Below, in pieces: positions 19,294-27,043 of a DNA stretch of 64,000 bases. The notes under the pieces were generated by a model. That model did not search any database and had not been told where the DNA came from. It saw only the letters and a list, made by a program, of their open reading frames with translations. The DNA is from CAZUGA01 sp964619885 (GTDB lineage: Bacteria; Pseudomonadota; Gammaproteobacteria; Methylococcales; UBA1147). The stretch's first letter is position 1. Each line of letters begins with the position of its first letter. The stretch spans positions 62,001-126,000 of the forward strand of contig CAZUGA010000003.1 in the NCBI GenBank assembly GCA_964619885.1, given 5' to 3'. The translations under genes were made by a program, and so were the position numbers.

Positions 19294-19680
19294 TTATCCG
19301 TTTGAACAAATGCCGGAATCGCCGTCTTCGGGCTTTAATGATTTCCCGGGTTTTATCGCAATAGCCAAATCAGATCCGCTCGGCGCTCCGACGATCAAAT
19401 GACTACCAATTCGCAAGATATTCATTAAATACTCCGGACCCGCTGGATTACACCAATAATCAAAGATTTTTGTTTTCCACGATAACAACCGATAAGACGA
19501 ATCGGTCCCGTCTTGGTTTTCCACTGTGATTTCATCGAAATCCATGGCAACAAATCTAACATAGTGTAACGTGTACTCAATCTCTGTTTCACCGTTTGTA
19601 GGTTGCCCTGCACAGCCAATGAGTCCAAACAGAACCGCAATAACAAGCATTGATTGGCATAGTTTAAATCTTAACTTCAT
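19294..19680 (-). CDS. Small lipoprotein of unknown function
   Basis: A 128-residue protein. The open frame extends to 19728, but the ATG at 19680 gives a proper lipoprotein signal: MKLRFKLCQSMLVIAV, then the lipobox LIGC with Cys23. The remainder is beta-rich and alternates charged and aromatic residues (TLHYVRFVAMDFDEITVENQ), ending with a short polar tail. I do not recognise the family. It is convergent with the lipoprotein gene at 18558 and lies 67 bp after the sulfotransferase-like gene on the same strand, so the two may be co-transcribed. Confidence 0.65.
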   Translation of the reverse strand: MKLRFKLCQSMLVIAVLFGLIGCAGQPTNGETEIEYTLHYVRFVAMDFDEITVENQDGTDSSYRLLSWKTKIFDYWCNPAGPEYLMNILRIGSHLIVGAPSGSDLAIAIKPGKSLKPEDGDSGICSNG

Positions 19681-19747
19681 TCGTAGCTCACCGGTAGCAT
19701 TGCAATGATCAATATTCGCAATCCGCATCAGTATTTGGACCGTTTGT

Positions 19748-20485
19748 TCAATTTCGAATCGCCGAAACTACCCGATGCGGGAGCACACCTTTTGCTATTG
19801 CTTTGCTCTTTGCAAACAAATATGGCATCACCGATTTGACCAATTCCATTCGATGCTGTTCCAGCGTACGTTTTGGCTGGAGGATTATCGTAGCGGAATA
19901 AGTTGCTAACCGTTGGGCAAATTCACCATACAAATCAGACAAATTATTCTGCGTAATGGTTGCTACCTCCAACTGCTTAATCTCCCTCGCACGTTTTTTC
20001 GGAAATCGGTCGATCTGATCCGTTGGAATTCCCAAATATTCGAACAGTATCGGAAGATTCTCCCACAAGCGTTCATACTTTATAAACAACACCGGAAAAA
20101 ACTGATCGCGTTTGTACCAATTATCAAAGTGCTGTTGAAATTTCAGACGATCCACACCTTCTTCGGCGTATGCTGGCAAAGTCGTACCTACAGCGATAGG
20201 GGCCAATTTCGGATAGCTCCGCAGCAGCTTGCGTGAATGTAGATTAAAGAATTCCCGTCGAAACAGCGAATAAACCGCATCGATGGGATCTCCATAAAGA
20301 TATATCAGTTTAAGATCTTTATTCCGGCTGACTGGGATCTTATCGGTATGCTTCAACCCATCTCCGTCATCCTCTGAATTACACCTAAAATAATCCGAGA
20401 GAAATCTGATCAACATGGTTGTACCGGTACCACCGTACGAACAAACCAACAGCTCAATCGATTTTTCAATGTATATGCTTGTCAT
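19748..20485 (-). CDS. Sulfotransferase-like P-loop protein
   Basis: A 245-residue protein. The N-terminal LLVCSYGGTGTTMLIRFL (about 12-29) resembles the 5-prime-phosphosulfate-binding loop of PAPS-dependent sulfotransferases, and LKLIYLYGDPIDAVYSLFRR (about 53-72) resembles the second motif in which Arg and Ser bind the 3-prime phosphate (family pattern: R-D-P-x-D-x-x-x-S). The Arg of that motif is replaced by Gly-Asp here, so PAPS binding is uncertain. WYKRD and ERLWENLPILFEYLGIP further match the sulfotransferase fold. If active it would sulfate a carbohydrate or lipid acceptor in the cytoplasm. Nothing in the neighbourhood names a substrate. Confidence 0.65.
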   Translation of the reverse strand: MTSIYIEKSIELLVCSYGGTGTTMLIRFLSDYFRCNSEDDGDGLKHTDKIPVSRNKDLKLIYLYGDPIDAVYSLFRREFFNLHSRKLLRSYPKLAPIAVGTTLPAYAEEGVDRLKFQQHFDNWYKRDQFFPVLFIKYERLWENLPILFEYLGIPTDQIDRFPKKRAREIKQLEVATITQNNLSDLYGEFAQRLATYSATIILQPKRTLEQHRMELVKSVMPYLFAKSKAIAKGVLPHRVVSAIRN

Positions 20486-20549
20486 TATTAAAACCGAAGC
20501 CGTAGAAACGTTGTATAAGGCTATACTAACGCGCTAAAATCTTTCGCAA

Positions 20550-20623
20550 GCGGGCGTAGTTCAATGGTAGAACTGGAGCTTCCCAAGCTTCAAACGTGGG
20601 TTCGATTCCCATCGCCCGCTCCA
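20550..20623 (+). tRNA. tRNA-Gly (anticodon CCC)
   Basis: A 74-nt cloverleaf including the encoded 3-prime CCA. The acceptor stem pairs GCGGGCG with CGCCCGC; the T-arm contains GGTTCGATTCC; the anticodon loop is TTCCCAA with CCC at 20582-20584, flanked by GGAGC/GCTTC. It is very close to the enterobacterial tRNA-Gly(CCC) gene. A TATACT box with a GC-rich discriminator lies at 20522-20527, in place for a stable-RNA promoter. The start lies 64 bp upstream of the divergent sulfotransferase gene's start. No integrase is adjacent. Confidence 0.97.
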
Positions 20624-20714
20624 ATCGGTTCGCAACACTATGAGAAATTGATTCTTTGCTTTTGATGCGGCACCATCCAGCTACAGATGAATACGGTAAA
20701 TCAAGTGCCCGAAA

Positions 20715-21251
20715 CTAGGCTTCCCTTTTTAAACCCGTCAGCGGATTGAAAAAACTCGCGTCACTAGCGACCAATATTGCTTCTGGGTGCTTTGCCGTCA
20801 TCATCGACTTAACGATGTCCTCATTTTTTTTTCGCGCATATATCAAAATGAGATATTTGCCAGCCTCTAGATCATCGCGAAACTCGGCCATTTTTTTATT
20901 TTCACTGGCGATTCCGGTCAATCCACCGCTCCACGCGCCGAAACAGGTGACTACAAATACAATCGCAAAATACACAATAGTCTTAATATCAGGGCCGAAT
21001 GGCTGGCTAACCATCAAGACAAACATTAGTATGGTTCCAGCAATAAACCCCAACACTGCGCCAATAATCCCACTTCTTAAGATATCGAGCTTTTCTAGAT
21101 AGTTGCCCGAATGAATTTGCTCTTCCTTCAATCCGGATTCGTCTTTGCTCACAACGTGTATAAACCAATCATCAACGCCAGACTCATGCAGATCATCTGA
21201 GACTTGATGAGTGCTGTCGAGTGTGGAAGTGAGATAATAGAGGCATTTCAT
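20715..21251 (-). CDS. Two-helix membrane protein of unknown function
   Basis: A 178-residue protein. An N-terminal soluble part (1-57) is followed by two membrane helices in the LRSGIIGAVLGFIAGTILMF and IVYFAIVFVVTCFGAWSGGL regions, each Gly-rich, then a soluble C-terminus with FRDDLEAGKYLILIYARKK. The ferredoxin-like pattern on either side of a two-helix Gly-rich hairpin recalls bacterial proteins of the DUF1269 type, often near stress genes, but I would not insist. Two genes downstream of it on the map is a universal stress protein on the same strand, which is compatible with a stress role. Function unknown. Confidence 0.7.
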   Translation of the reverse strand: MKCLYYLTSTLDSTHQVSDDLHESGVDDWFIHVVSKDESGLKEEQIHSGNYLEKLDILRSGIIGAVLGFIAGTILMFVLMVSQPFGPDIKTIVYFAIVFVVTCFGAWSGGLTGIASENKKMAEFRDDLEAGKYLILIYARKKNEDIVKSMMTAKHPEAILVASDASFFNPLTGLKREA

Positions 21252-21613
21252 CTTAATTCTCCCAATAGGGTCTTTATAATTGGATACACAGGAGAGACTT
21301 GCTTTGACCTAATAGAAGCATTCGCACCATTCTAAGCTAGCATACCGTATGAGATAATTTGGCTCAACTAGTGCTATCTTTTCTAACGAGTACGCAAAAG
21401 GACCGCGCGCAAAATCATTCTGTGATGAAGATTACTTTCGATAGAATCCGGATCGAGATATCATGGCGGGTCTCGACAGCTTTCACAAAAATCATTGCGC
21501 ACAATAGCGTGCTTTAAGAGTGCCGATTGGCACTGAAAAAATTTATTACCATCACCTGTCAAAAACGATAATTATTTGAGTTTGCATTTTTAACATTTAA
21601 GAGGTTTAACAAA
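21252..21613. other. Divergent intergenic region
   Basis: 362 bp between divergent genes. The only structure I see is a short perfect hairpin at 21519-21534 (AGTGCC/GGCACT, 4-nt loop) followed by an A-run on the plus strand. Promoters for both flanking genes must lie here but none stands out. Confidence 0.4.
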
Positions 21614-22576
21614 ATGAGGGACAACAGAAATCGACTGCTGTTAGTCGTTGTAATCGTACTTGCATCCGCAGCTATTTATTTCGGACCGGGCCGCCACGAG
21701 CCCACTACCGTTGAAAAGATGTTGGATGCGCGCGCAGATCACGATCACGGAAACGCGCTAATTTTTGCGGCTCAACTCCTGAAATCAGATCCCTCAAATC
21801 ACGCCGCGAAAAAAGTAGTCAAAGAATCTGGCCAGATTTTCTACTACCTACGGGCGGCGAAATCCACGTTGACAGAATCTAAACCTAGCGAAGACAATGA
21901 GATCGCTGAGCCTGAAACATTGTACGATGTATTTAACACTGCTAGCGACTATGTTGCCAAAGCAAAGGCCCTCGATCCTAAATTTGAAAAATCCCTAACT
22001 TTCGAAAAGGCACTCGGCGAAGCGCAAACGGCATTGGTTTACATGTTAGCCATGAATGTCATTGAGGTTGGACGGAATACCTTTGCTACTGCATCGGAAA
22101 AATACGAAAAATCGGCCGAATTTATCAGTCAAGCAGCTTCCTCCGGTTACCTCTCCAGACTGCTCTCCGTCCAATCCGCGTGGGCCGCAACCCGAGTGCC
22201 ATTCGATGAAGATATTTCCGGTATTACGGAATCGCTGGACAAAATTGACGAGACCAAGGAACTGATTGCCGAATCCAATACCCAAAGCGTGCAAAATCTT
22301 GTAAATTCCCTAACAAAATATATACAGGTCACGCGTAGCTCAGTGAATACTCTGCTGGTTCCGAAGGGAACTTTCGACGATTACACCCTAGCAGTTGGCA
22401 ATGCGTCAAAAGACTACAAAACAGCTCAAAAGGAACTCCAACACGCCATGCCAAGATCAACTTCCATGCAAGAAAGCTACTCGAATCTGATCGGTGACAG
22501 CGACGAATTAAAAGCAATTGAGAACAAGCGTATAGCTGAAATACTGGACGAAAACGAATCCATTTACGCACAGTAA
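21614..22576 (+). CDS. Membrane-anchored helical protein of unknown function
   Basis: A 320-residue protein with a single N-terminal hydrophobic segment (about residues 8-25, LLLVVVIVLASAAIYF) and a long helical periplasmic part. Residues about 35-70 look like one TPR-type helical pair (ARADHDHGNALIFAAQLLKS followed by DPSNHAAKK). The rest is rich in Lys, Glu, Ala and Ser with coiled-coil character. I do not recognise a family. The start is supported by a GAGG ribosome-binding site 9 bp before the ATG. It is followed by a hairpin terminator candidate and then by a convergent universal stress protein gene. Confidence 0.7.
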   Translation: MRDNRNRLLLVVVIVLASAAIYFGPGRHEPTTVEKMLDARADHDHGNALIFAAQLLKSDPSNHAAKKVVKESGQIFYYLRAAKSTLTESKPSEDNEIAEPETLYDVFNTASDYVAKAKALDPKFEKSLTFEKALGEAQTALVYMLAMNVIEVGRNTFATASEKYEKSAEFISQAASSGYLSRLLSVQSAWAATRVPFDEDISGITESLDKIDETKELIAESNTQSVQNLVNSLTKYIQVTRSSVNTLLVPKGTFDDYTLAVGNASKDYKTAQKELQHAMPRSTSMQESYSNLIGDSDELKAIENKRIAEILDENESIYAQ

Positions 22577-22586
22577 TGGAGGGATA

Positions 22587-22619
22587 AAAATCAATCCGCG
22601 AGGAACTCGAGTTGATTTT
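22587..22619 (+). terminator. Candidate bidirectional terminator hairpin
   Basis: Inverted repeat AAAATCAA / TTGATTTT with an inner CGAG/CTCG pairing and GAA loop, starting 10 bp after the stop of the gene at 21614. The outer arms supply A- and T-tracts on both strands, so it may serve both convergent genes. Confidence 0.55.
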
Positions 22620-22734
22620 ACTCCAACATCTCTTGATATCGATTAGCAGAAGCTATTCACCAATCGTTCATAACCTATGCGAGACGGTTTTTCTTAGACT
22701 TATAGGAGGCCTAAGCCGGAATATTATTTTCAAG

Positions 22735-23190
22735 CTAGTGAACGACAGTCACCGGACACGGCGCGTTATGCAATACTTCTGAACTCACGTTTCCAAGCAG
22801 CAGATCCTCAATTGCAGAATGAATCCGGGAACCCATAACGATTAAATTAATCCCTTTTTCGCGTGCATAATCGCAGATTTCATCCGACGGTTTGTAGGTA
22901 CATTCGTCAAATTCGACCACATTGTTATCTGCCGCCAATTTGACGGCATTATACGAAGGGTCGCCTACCAACTTCTGGATAAGATCTCTAAATTGGTCCT
23001 CAGTGAATTCAGCAAGTTCTCCTTTTTCGATTAGCACCAGTTCCCGCAACGCTTTTTCGCGAATATGAATATGAATCAAGGTCAACGACGCCCGGATTGA
23101 TTTAGCGATGGAATATCCGATCCAGGCCGCTTGGAATGCAGGCTCTGAATAATCGATTGGTACTAATATTTTTTCTATAGACCTCATCAT
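22735..23190 (-). CDS. Universal stress protein, UspA family
   Basis: A 151-residue single-domain universal stress protein. It starts IEKILVPIDYSEPAFQAAWI and ends with VMGSRIHSAIEDLLLGNVSS followed by APCPVTVV. The ATP-binding motif of the family is G-x2-G-x9-G-S/T; here the second Gly is Ile (GSRI), while the final G-N-V-S is close to consensus, so nucleotide binding may be weakened. A close paralog with an intact GSRG motif lies at 51959-52414. Two ATG codons are in tandem at the start. It is expected to be cytoplasmic and induced under growth arrest or stress; no partner in an operon. Confidence 0.92.
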   Translation of the reverse strand: MMRSIEKILVPIDYSEPAFQAAWIGYSIAKSIRASLTLIHIHIREKALRELVLIEKGELAEFTEDQFRDLIQKLVGDPSYNAVKLAADNNVVEFDECTYKPSDEICDYAREKGINLIVMGSRIHSAIEDLLLGNVSSEVLHNAPCPVTVVH

Positions 23191-23520
23191 GGCTTAGATC
23201 CCCCTTGGCCTGTTGATTTTGACTATCCGCTTACGAATTTTTTCCCAAGTGCTTACTCTTCACGATCTACGGTAACCCTAAAACTTCGTTTATCGCACCT
23301 TGCTTATACCATATGGACAGCGAGAATTAAATACCGATGGGGACTTGAAGAATAGCCCAGTTGGGAAACAGAATACAGAGCGAGGCCTAATAGTTAGGCT
23401 TTATACTTAGACTACTCGGAAGATCTGTATTGCGCCAGAAAAAGACCGCCCCCATAGTATTATTTATGGATGGGAGAGCGGAGAGCCGGTAGACACTTCT
23501 ATGAGACGCGACAGGACGGT
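23191..23520. other. Gene-free interval
   Basis: 330 bp between the 3-prime end of the oxidase operon and the start of the stress protein gene. I see no coding frame; an imperfect hairpin around the CATAGTATTATTTATG segment near 23453-23468 could help to end the oxidase transcript but lacks a T-run. Confidence 0.35.
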
Positions 23521-23862
23521 CTAGTGCTCGAACGGCGCAACTGACTCCTGACCAAAAAACATTGCTCTGAGTAGAAACGTATAGTCACCTTCGATCGCCA
23601 TGAGCCCTATCAAGACCAACAAACACAGTGGCGGTAACAAAATAGTATACATCAGCGCCAAACGCTCCCATTTCATGTGCATGAAAATCGCAACGATAAA
23701 CCCGGCTTTAAGCAGCATAAACAGAATGATCAAGAACCAGCGCAGATAACCATGGAATTCCAGGTAGTCGACCATGTAGGAAAAGGTACTCAGCACGAAT
23801 AGAAGAATCCAGATCTTAAGATAGATACTAATCGGATGTTGTTGCGCGTCCGCGTGTTCCAT
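23521..23862 (-). CDS. Cytochrome c oxidase subunit IV-like protein
   Basis: A 113-residue protein with three predicted membrane helices (YLKIWILLFVLSTFSYMVDY, then WFLIILFMLLKAGFIVAIFM, then LMYTILLPPLCLLVLIGLMA). The helix-2 end AGFIVAIFMHMKWE is the hallmark of prokaryotic cytochrome c oxidase subunit IV (COX4_pro). The longest frame starts at 23928 inside the upstream subunit III gene; the ATG at 23862 leaves an 8-bp gap after that gene and gives a normal hydrophilic N-terminus (MEHADAQQHP), so I use it. Last gene of the oxidase operon; a stabilising subunit in the inner membrane. Confidence 0.88.
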   Translation of the reverse strand: MEHADAQQHPISIYLKIWILLFVLSTFSYMVDYLEFHGYLRWFLIILFMLLKAGFIVAIFMHMKWERLALMYTILLPPLCLLVLIGLMAIEGDYTFLLRAMFFGQESVAPFEH

Positions 23863-23870
23863 ATCGACCC

Positions 23871-24566
23871 TCACCACAAATAAAAGAATGCAAAGATGAA
23901 AACCCAAACCAAATCTACAAAGTGCCAATAAAGGCCGGCTATTTCTACGATTTCGTAATTCCCTTTTCTGTCGTAATCACCGCGTAATACCTTCAACGCC
24001 ACAATAGTCAGGTAGATAACCCCAATTGATACATGCAATCCGTGGAATCCCGTTATCATAAAAAATGAAGAACCAAATTGCGCAGCTCCCATGGGGTTAC
24101 CCCAGGGTCGTACACCCTCTTCGACGATCAGTTTGGTCCACTCAAATGCCTGCATTCCCACAAAAGAAACGCCAAAAGCTGCGGTCACGAGCATCAATAC
24201 GCCTGTTTTGACACGATCGCGACGATAGGCAAAATTGACCGCCATGGCCATGGTTCCACTACTAGTAATCAATATGAAGGTCATAATTGCGATTAACACC
24301 AGCGGAATATTTACGCCGCCAATGAATAATGCAAAAACTTCACTGGGAATCGGCCACGGTACCGTAGTAGACATCCGTACCGTCATATAACCTGTCAAAA
24401 AACAGGTAAAAATAAATGTGTCACTGACCAGGAATATCCACATCATGGCCTTGCCCCACGGCACGTGAAATACCTGCTTATCAGCCGACCAATCGTCAAC
24501 GATATGCTGCCAACCTGCCTGCACAGCTACGGCCCCTTGTGAATCAATCTGCGAATTATCCGACAT
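23871..24566 (-). CDS. Cytochrome c oxidase subunit III (second copy in operon)
   Basis: A 231-residue membrane protein of the heme-copper oxidase subunit III family with about six helices. Family features include WIFLVSDTFIFTCFLTGYM near the N-terminus, MITGFHGLHVSIGVIYL in the middle, and YWHFVDLVWVFIFAFFYLW at the very end, which is the classical subunit III C-terminus. It differs clearly from the neighbouring 202-residue subunit III, so the operon encodes two subunit III types, as in the coxMNOP oxidase operon of Bradyrhizobium. It follows the first subunit III gene after 15 bp. Confidence 0.9.
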   Translation of the reverse strand: MSDNSQIDSQGAVAVQAGWQHIVDDWSADKQVFHVPWGKAMMWIFLVSDTFIFTCFLTGYMTVRMSTTVPWPIPSEVFALFIGGVNIPLVLIAIMTFILITSSGTMAMAVNFAYRRDRVKTGVLMLVTAAFGVSFVGMQAFEWTKLIVEEGVRPWGNPMGAAQFGSSFFMITGFHGLHVSIGVIYLTIVALKVLRGDYDRKGNYEIVEIAGLYWHFVDLVWVFIFAFFYLW

Positions 24567-24581
24567 ACGCTATTATGCCCC

Positions 24582-25190
24582 CTAACTAAAGAACATTAAT
24601 CCGAAAAAAACCAACCAAACCAGTAATAAAAAATGCCAGTAAACTGAACAAAGCGACACGCTCAATTGAACCTGATTTAACGCGAAACCACCCCATGTTT
24701 TTAAGCACGTTCTAAGCAATGCAACCAAGCCACCAAGCACATGCAATCCATGGACACCGGTAATCAAATAAAAGAAACTGCTCGCCGGATTCGTCGACGC
24801 CAAATAGCCCATATCCGCGAACTGCTGCCATGCGCACAACTGTCCGATAAGAAATGCACAGGCAAAGAAGCCTCCGCTTAATAAACCTATCTTGATCCTT
24901 TCCCGGTTTTCCAAAATTCGGGTCCATTGCAGTGTTATACTGCTCAATATCAACATGGCCGTGTTAAACCACAGTAAGCCAAGTTCGGGCAATGCACGCC
25001 AATCATCATACTCCCGACGTTCCACGTACGCGTTACTAAAAATCAAAAATAAACTCCCAACGACCGCAAGGAACACCCAAAGGCCAACCTTTTCGTCGGC
25101 AACCCCTAATGCCTTTGTGCTTGGAGCAGGATGTTGATTTTTATCGTCGGGTAACCACGGCTTGCCCCGAATCTGCGACAGAAAACTCAT
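24582..25190 (-). CDS. Cytochrome c oxidase subunit III family protein (first copy in operon)
   Basis: A 202-residue membrane protein with five or more helices and subunit III features: LGLLWFNTAMLILSSITLQW, FFYLITGVHGLHVLGGLVAL and the ending VYWHFLLLVWLVFFGLMFF. Its ATG overlaps the subunit I stop by 4 bp, so translation is coupled. The N-terminal 30 residues are hydrophilic and unlike those of canonical subunit III. By position and size it matches the CoxO type of alternative oxidase operons; subunit III stabilises turnover of subunit I and holds lipid near the proton channel. Confidence 0.9.
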   Translation of the reverse strand: MSFLSQIRGKPWLPDDKNQHPAPSTKALGVADEKVGLWVFLAVVGSLFLIFSNAYVERREYDDWRALPELGLLWFNTAMLILSSITLQWTRILENRERIKIGLLSGGFFACAFLIGQLCAWQQFADMGYLASTNPASSFFYLITGVHGLHVLGGLVALLRTCLKTWGGFALNQVQLSVSLCSVYWHFLLLVWLVFFGLMFFS

Positions 25191-26956
25191 GTTTCGGCCA
25201 AAACTCCGCCGCCAGAATCATTATCGACCTCGTCGCCTAAAGGTTTAACGTTTTGCGGCAGATAGTCTTCCGCAGCACCGGGTACGCTATAGTCATAAGC
25301 CCAACGATAAACTACCGGTAACTTTGGCCCCCAATTCCCATGTTCGGCTGGTGTTTGCGGCGTCTGCCACTCCAATGTCGTTGCGTGCCACGGATTGCTT
25401 TCGGCGCGCTTGCCGCGAAAATAACTCCAGCCGAGATTGAAAACAAATATCAACTGAACAACGCCAACGATCAACGCCGCCTCAGTAATAAATTCATTCA
25501 ACCCCTGAGCCGACTCTGGTATAAATTTATACGCTTCATCGGCAAAGTAGCGCCGAGGTACGCCGATAAAACCCAGGTAGTGCATCGGAAAGTAGATGAC
25601 ATAGGTGCCGATAAACGTGACCCAAAAATGTATGTGTCCCAGCGTATCGTTGAGCATGCGTCCGGTTGCTTTAGGATACCAATGATAGATACCGCCAAAC
25701 ACGACAAACAATGGCGCCACCCCCATCACCATATGAAAATGCGCCACCACGAAATAAGTATCCGACAGCGGCAGATCGATGACTACATTACCCAAAAACA
25801 ACCCAGTTAGTCCGCCAATTGTAAAGGTGCTAATGAACGCAATACTGAATAACATCGGTATCGTCAACCGGATATTCCCATGCCACAAGGTCAACGTCCA
25901 GTTATAAACCTTAATCGCCGTCGGTACCGCAATGATCAATGTTGTGGTCGCAAAAAAGAAGCCGAAATAGGGATTCATGCCGCTCACATACATATGGTGG
26001 GCCCAAACAATAAAACTAAGACCGCCAATAGCCAGAATCGCCCATACCATCATACGGTAGCCAAAAATGTTCTTCCGCGCGTGGGCGCTCAGCAAATCGG
26101 AAACGATTCCGAATGCAGGGAGTGCAACAATATAAACTTCTGGATGACCAAAAAACCAAAATATGTGCTGGAATAAAACCGGGCTACCACCTTCATGTGC
26201 TAATTGCTTTCCCATCGAAAAAATCGCAGGCATAAAGAAACTGCTTCCGGCAAACTTATCAAACAACAACATAACTGCACCAACGAACAATGCCGGGAAA
26301 GCCAGTAGCGCGAGTACTGTCGCCATAAAAATTCCCCACACAGACAACGGCATGCGCATTAAGGTCATCCCATAGGTACGTGCTTGCAGAACTGTGGTCA
26401 CATAATTTAATCCGCCCATGGTCGCGGCGATAATAAACAGGATCAACGACACCAACATTAACGTGATCCCACCATCCGCCCCTGGCGTACCCTGTAAAAT
26501 GACCTGCGGTGGATATAGCGTCCACCCCGCGCCAGACGGCCCTCCCGGGACAAAGAAACTGGCCATCAATACCAATACCGATAAAAGGTAAGCCCAGTAA
26601 CTCAACATGTTCACGAACGGAAATACCATGTCGCGAGCGCCAACCATCAACGGAATCAAAAAATTACCAAATCCACCAAGAAACAGCGCGGTGAGCAGAT
26701 AGACAATCATAATCATCCCGTGCATGGTGATGTATTGGTAATAGGATGCAGGGTCGATAAACGAAAAGCTGCCGGGGAATCCCAATTGCAGTCTCATCAA
26801 ACCAGAAAGTACCAACCCGACCAAGCCAACGGCAATAGCCGTTGTAGTATATTGGATAGCGATAATTTTATGGTCTTGGCTGAAGACGTACTTAGTCCAA
26901 AAACTATGCGGCTCGTGAAGTGGTAAATCTTCTTGGTATGCGGCTTGTGTCATCAA
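25187..26956 (-). CDS. Heme-copper oxidase (cytochrome c oxidase) subunit I
   Basis: A 589-residue catalytic subunit with twelve or more helices. Heme and copper ligands are visible: His79 (low-spin heme a), His271 of HPEVY with Tyr275 for CuB, His320-His321 of WAHHM for CuB, and His406/His408 of VVAHFHM for the two hemes. PTAIKVYNW carries the K-channel lysine region. It reduces O2 to water and pumps protons in the inner membrane. The subunit II gene lies 87 bp upstream. The ATG at 26956 is followed by a second ATG at 26953. No assembly genes (ctaB, ctaG) are linked, so a separate main cox locus probably exists elsewhere. Confidence 0.95.
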   Translation of the reverse strand: MMTQAAYQEDLPLHEPHSFWTKYVFSQDHKIIAIQYTTTAIAVGLVGLVLSGLMRLQLGFPGSFSFIDPASYYQYITMHGMIMIVYLLTALFLGGFGNFLIPLMVGARDMVFPFVNMLSYWAYLLSVLVLMASFFVPGGPSGAGWTLYPPQVILQGTPGADGGITLMLVSLILFIIAATMGGLNYVTTVLQARTYGMTLMRMPLSVWGIFMATVLALLAFPALFVGAVMLLFDKFAGSSFFMPAIFSMGKQLAHEGGSPVLFQHIFWFFGHPEVYIVALPAFGIVSDLLSAHARKNIFGYRMMVWAILAIGGLSFIVWAHHMYVSGMNPYFGFFFATTTLIIAVPTAIKVYNWTLTLWHGNIRLTIPMLFSIAFISTFTIGGLTGLFLGNVVIDLPLSDTYFVVAHFHMVMGVAPLFVVFGGIYHWYPKATGRMLNDTLGHIHFWVTFIGTYVIYFPMHYLGFIGVPRRYFADEAYKFIPESAQGLNEFITEAALIVGVVQLIFVFNLGWSYFRGKRAESNPWHATTLEWQTPQTPAEHGNWGPKLPVVYRWAYDYSVPGAAEDYLPQNVKPLGDEVDNDSGGGVLAET

Positions 26957-27043
26957 AATCCTCTCTCTGCTACCTAGGCGCCCGGCCGGTATATTAGGGC
27001 TCCGGTATCTATCTTGCGCCCGTCACTCTGCTCAACAACTGGT

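Noticed and set aside
20550..20623. tRNA-Gly as a possible integration site
   Set aside because: No integrase and no repeat of the tRNA 3-prime end found in the following sequence.
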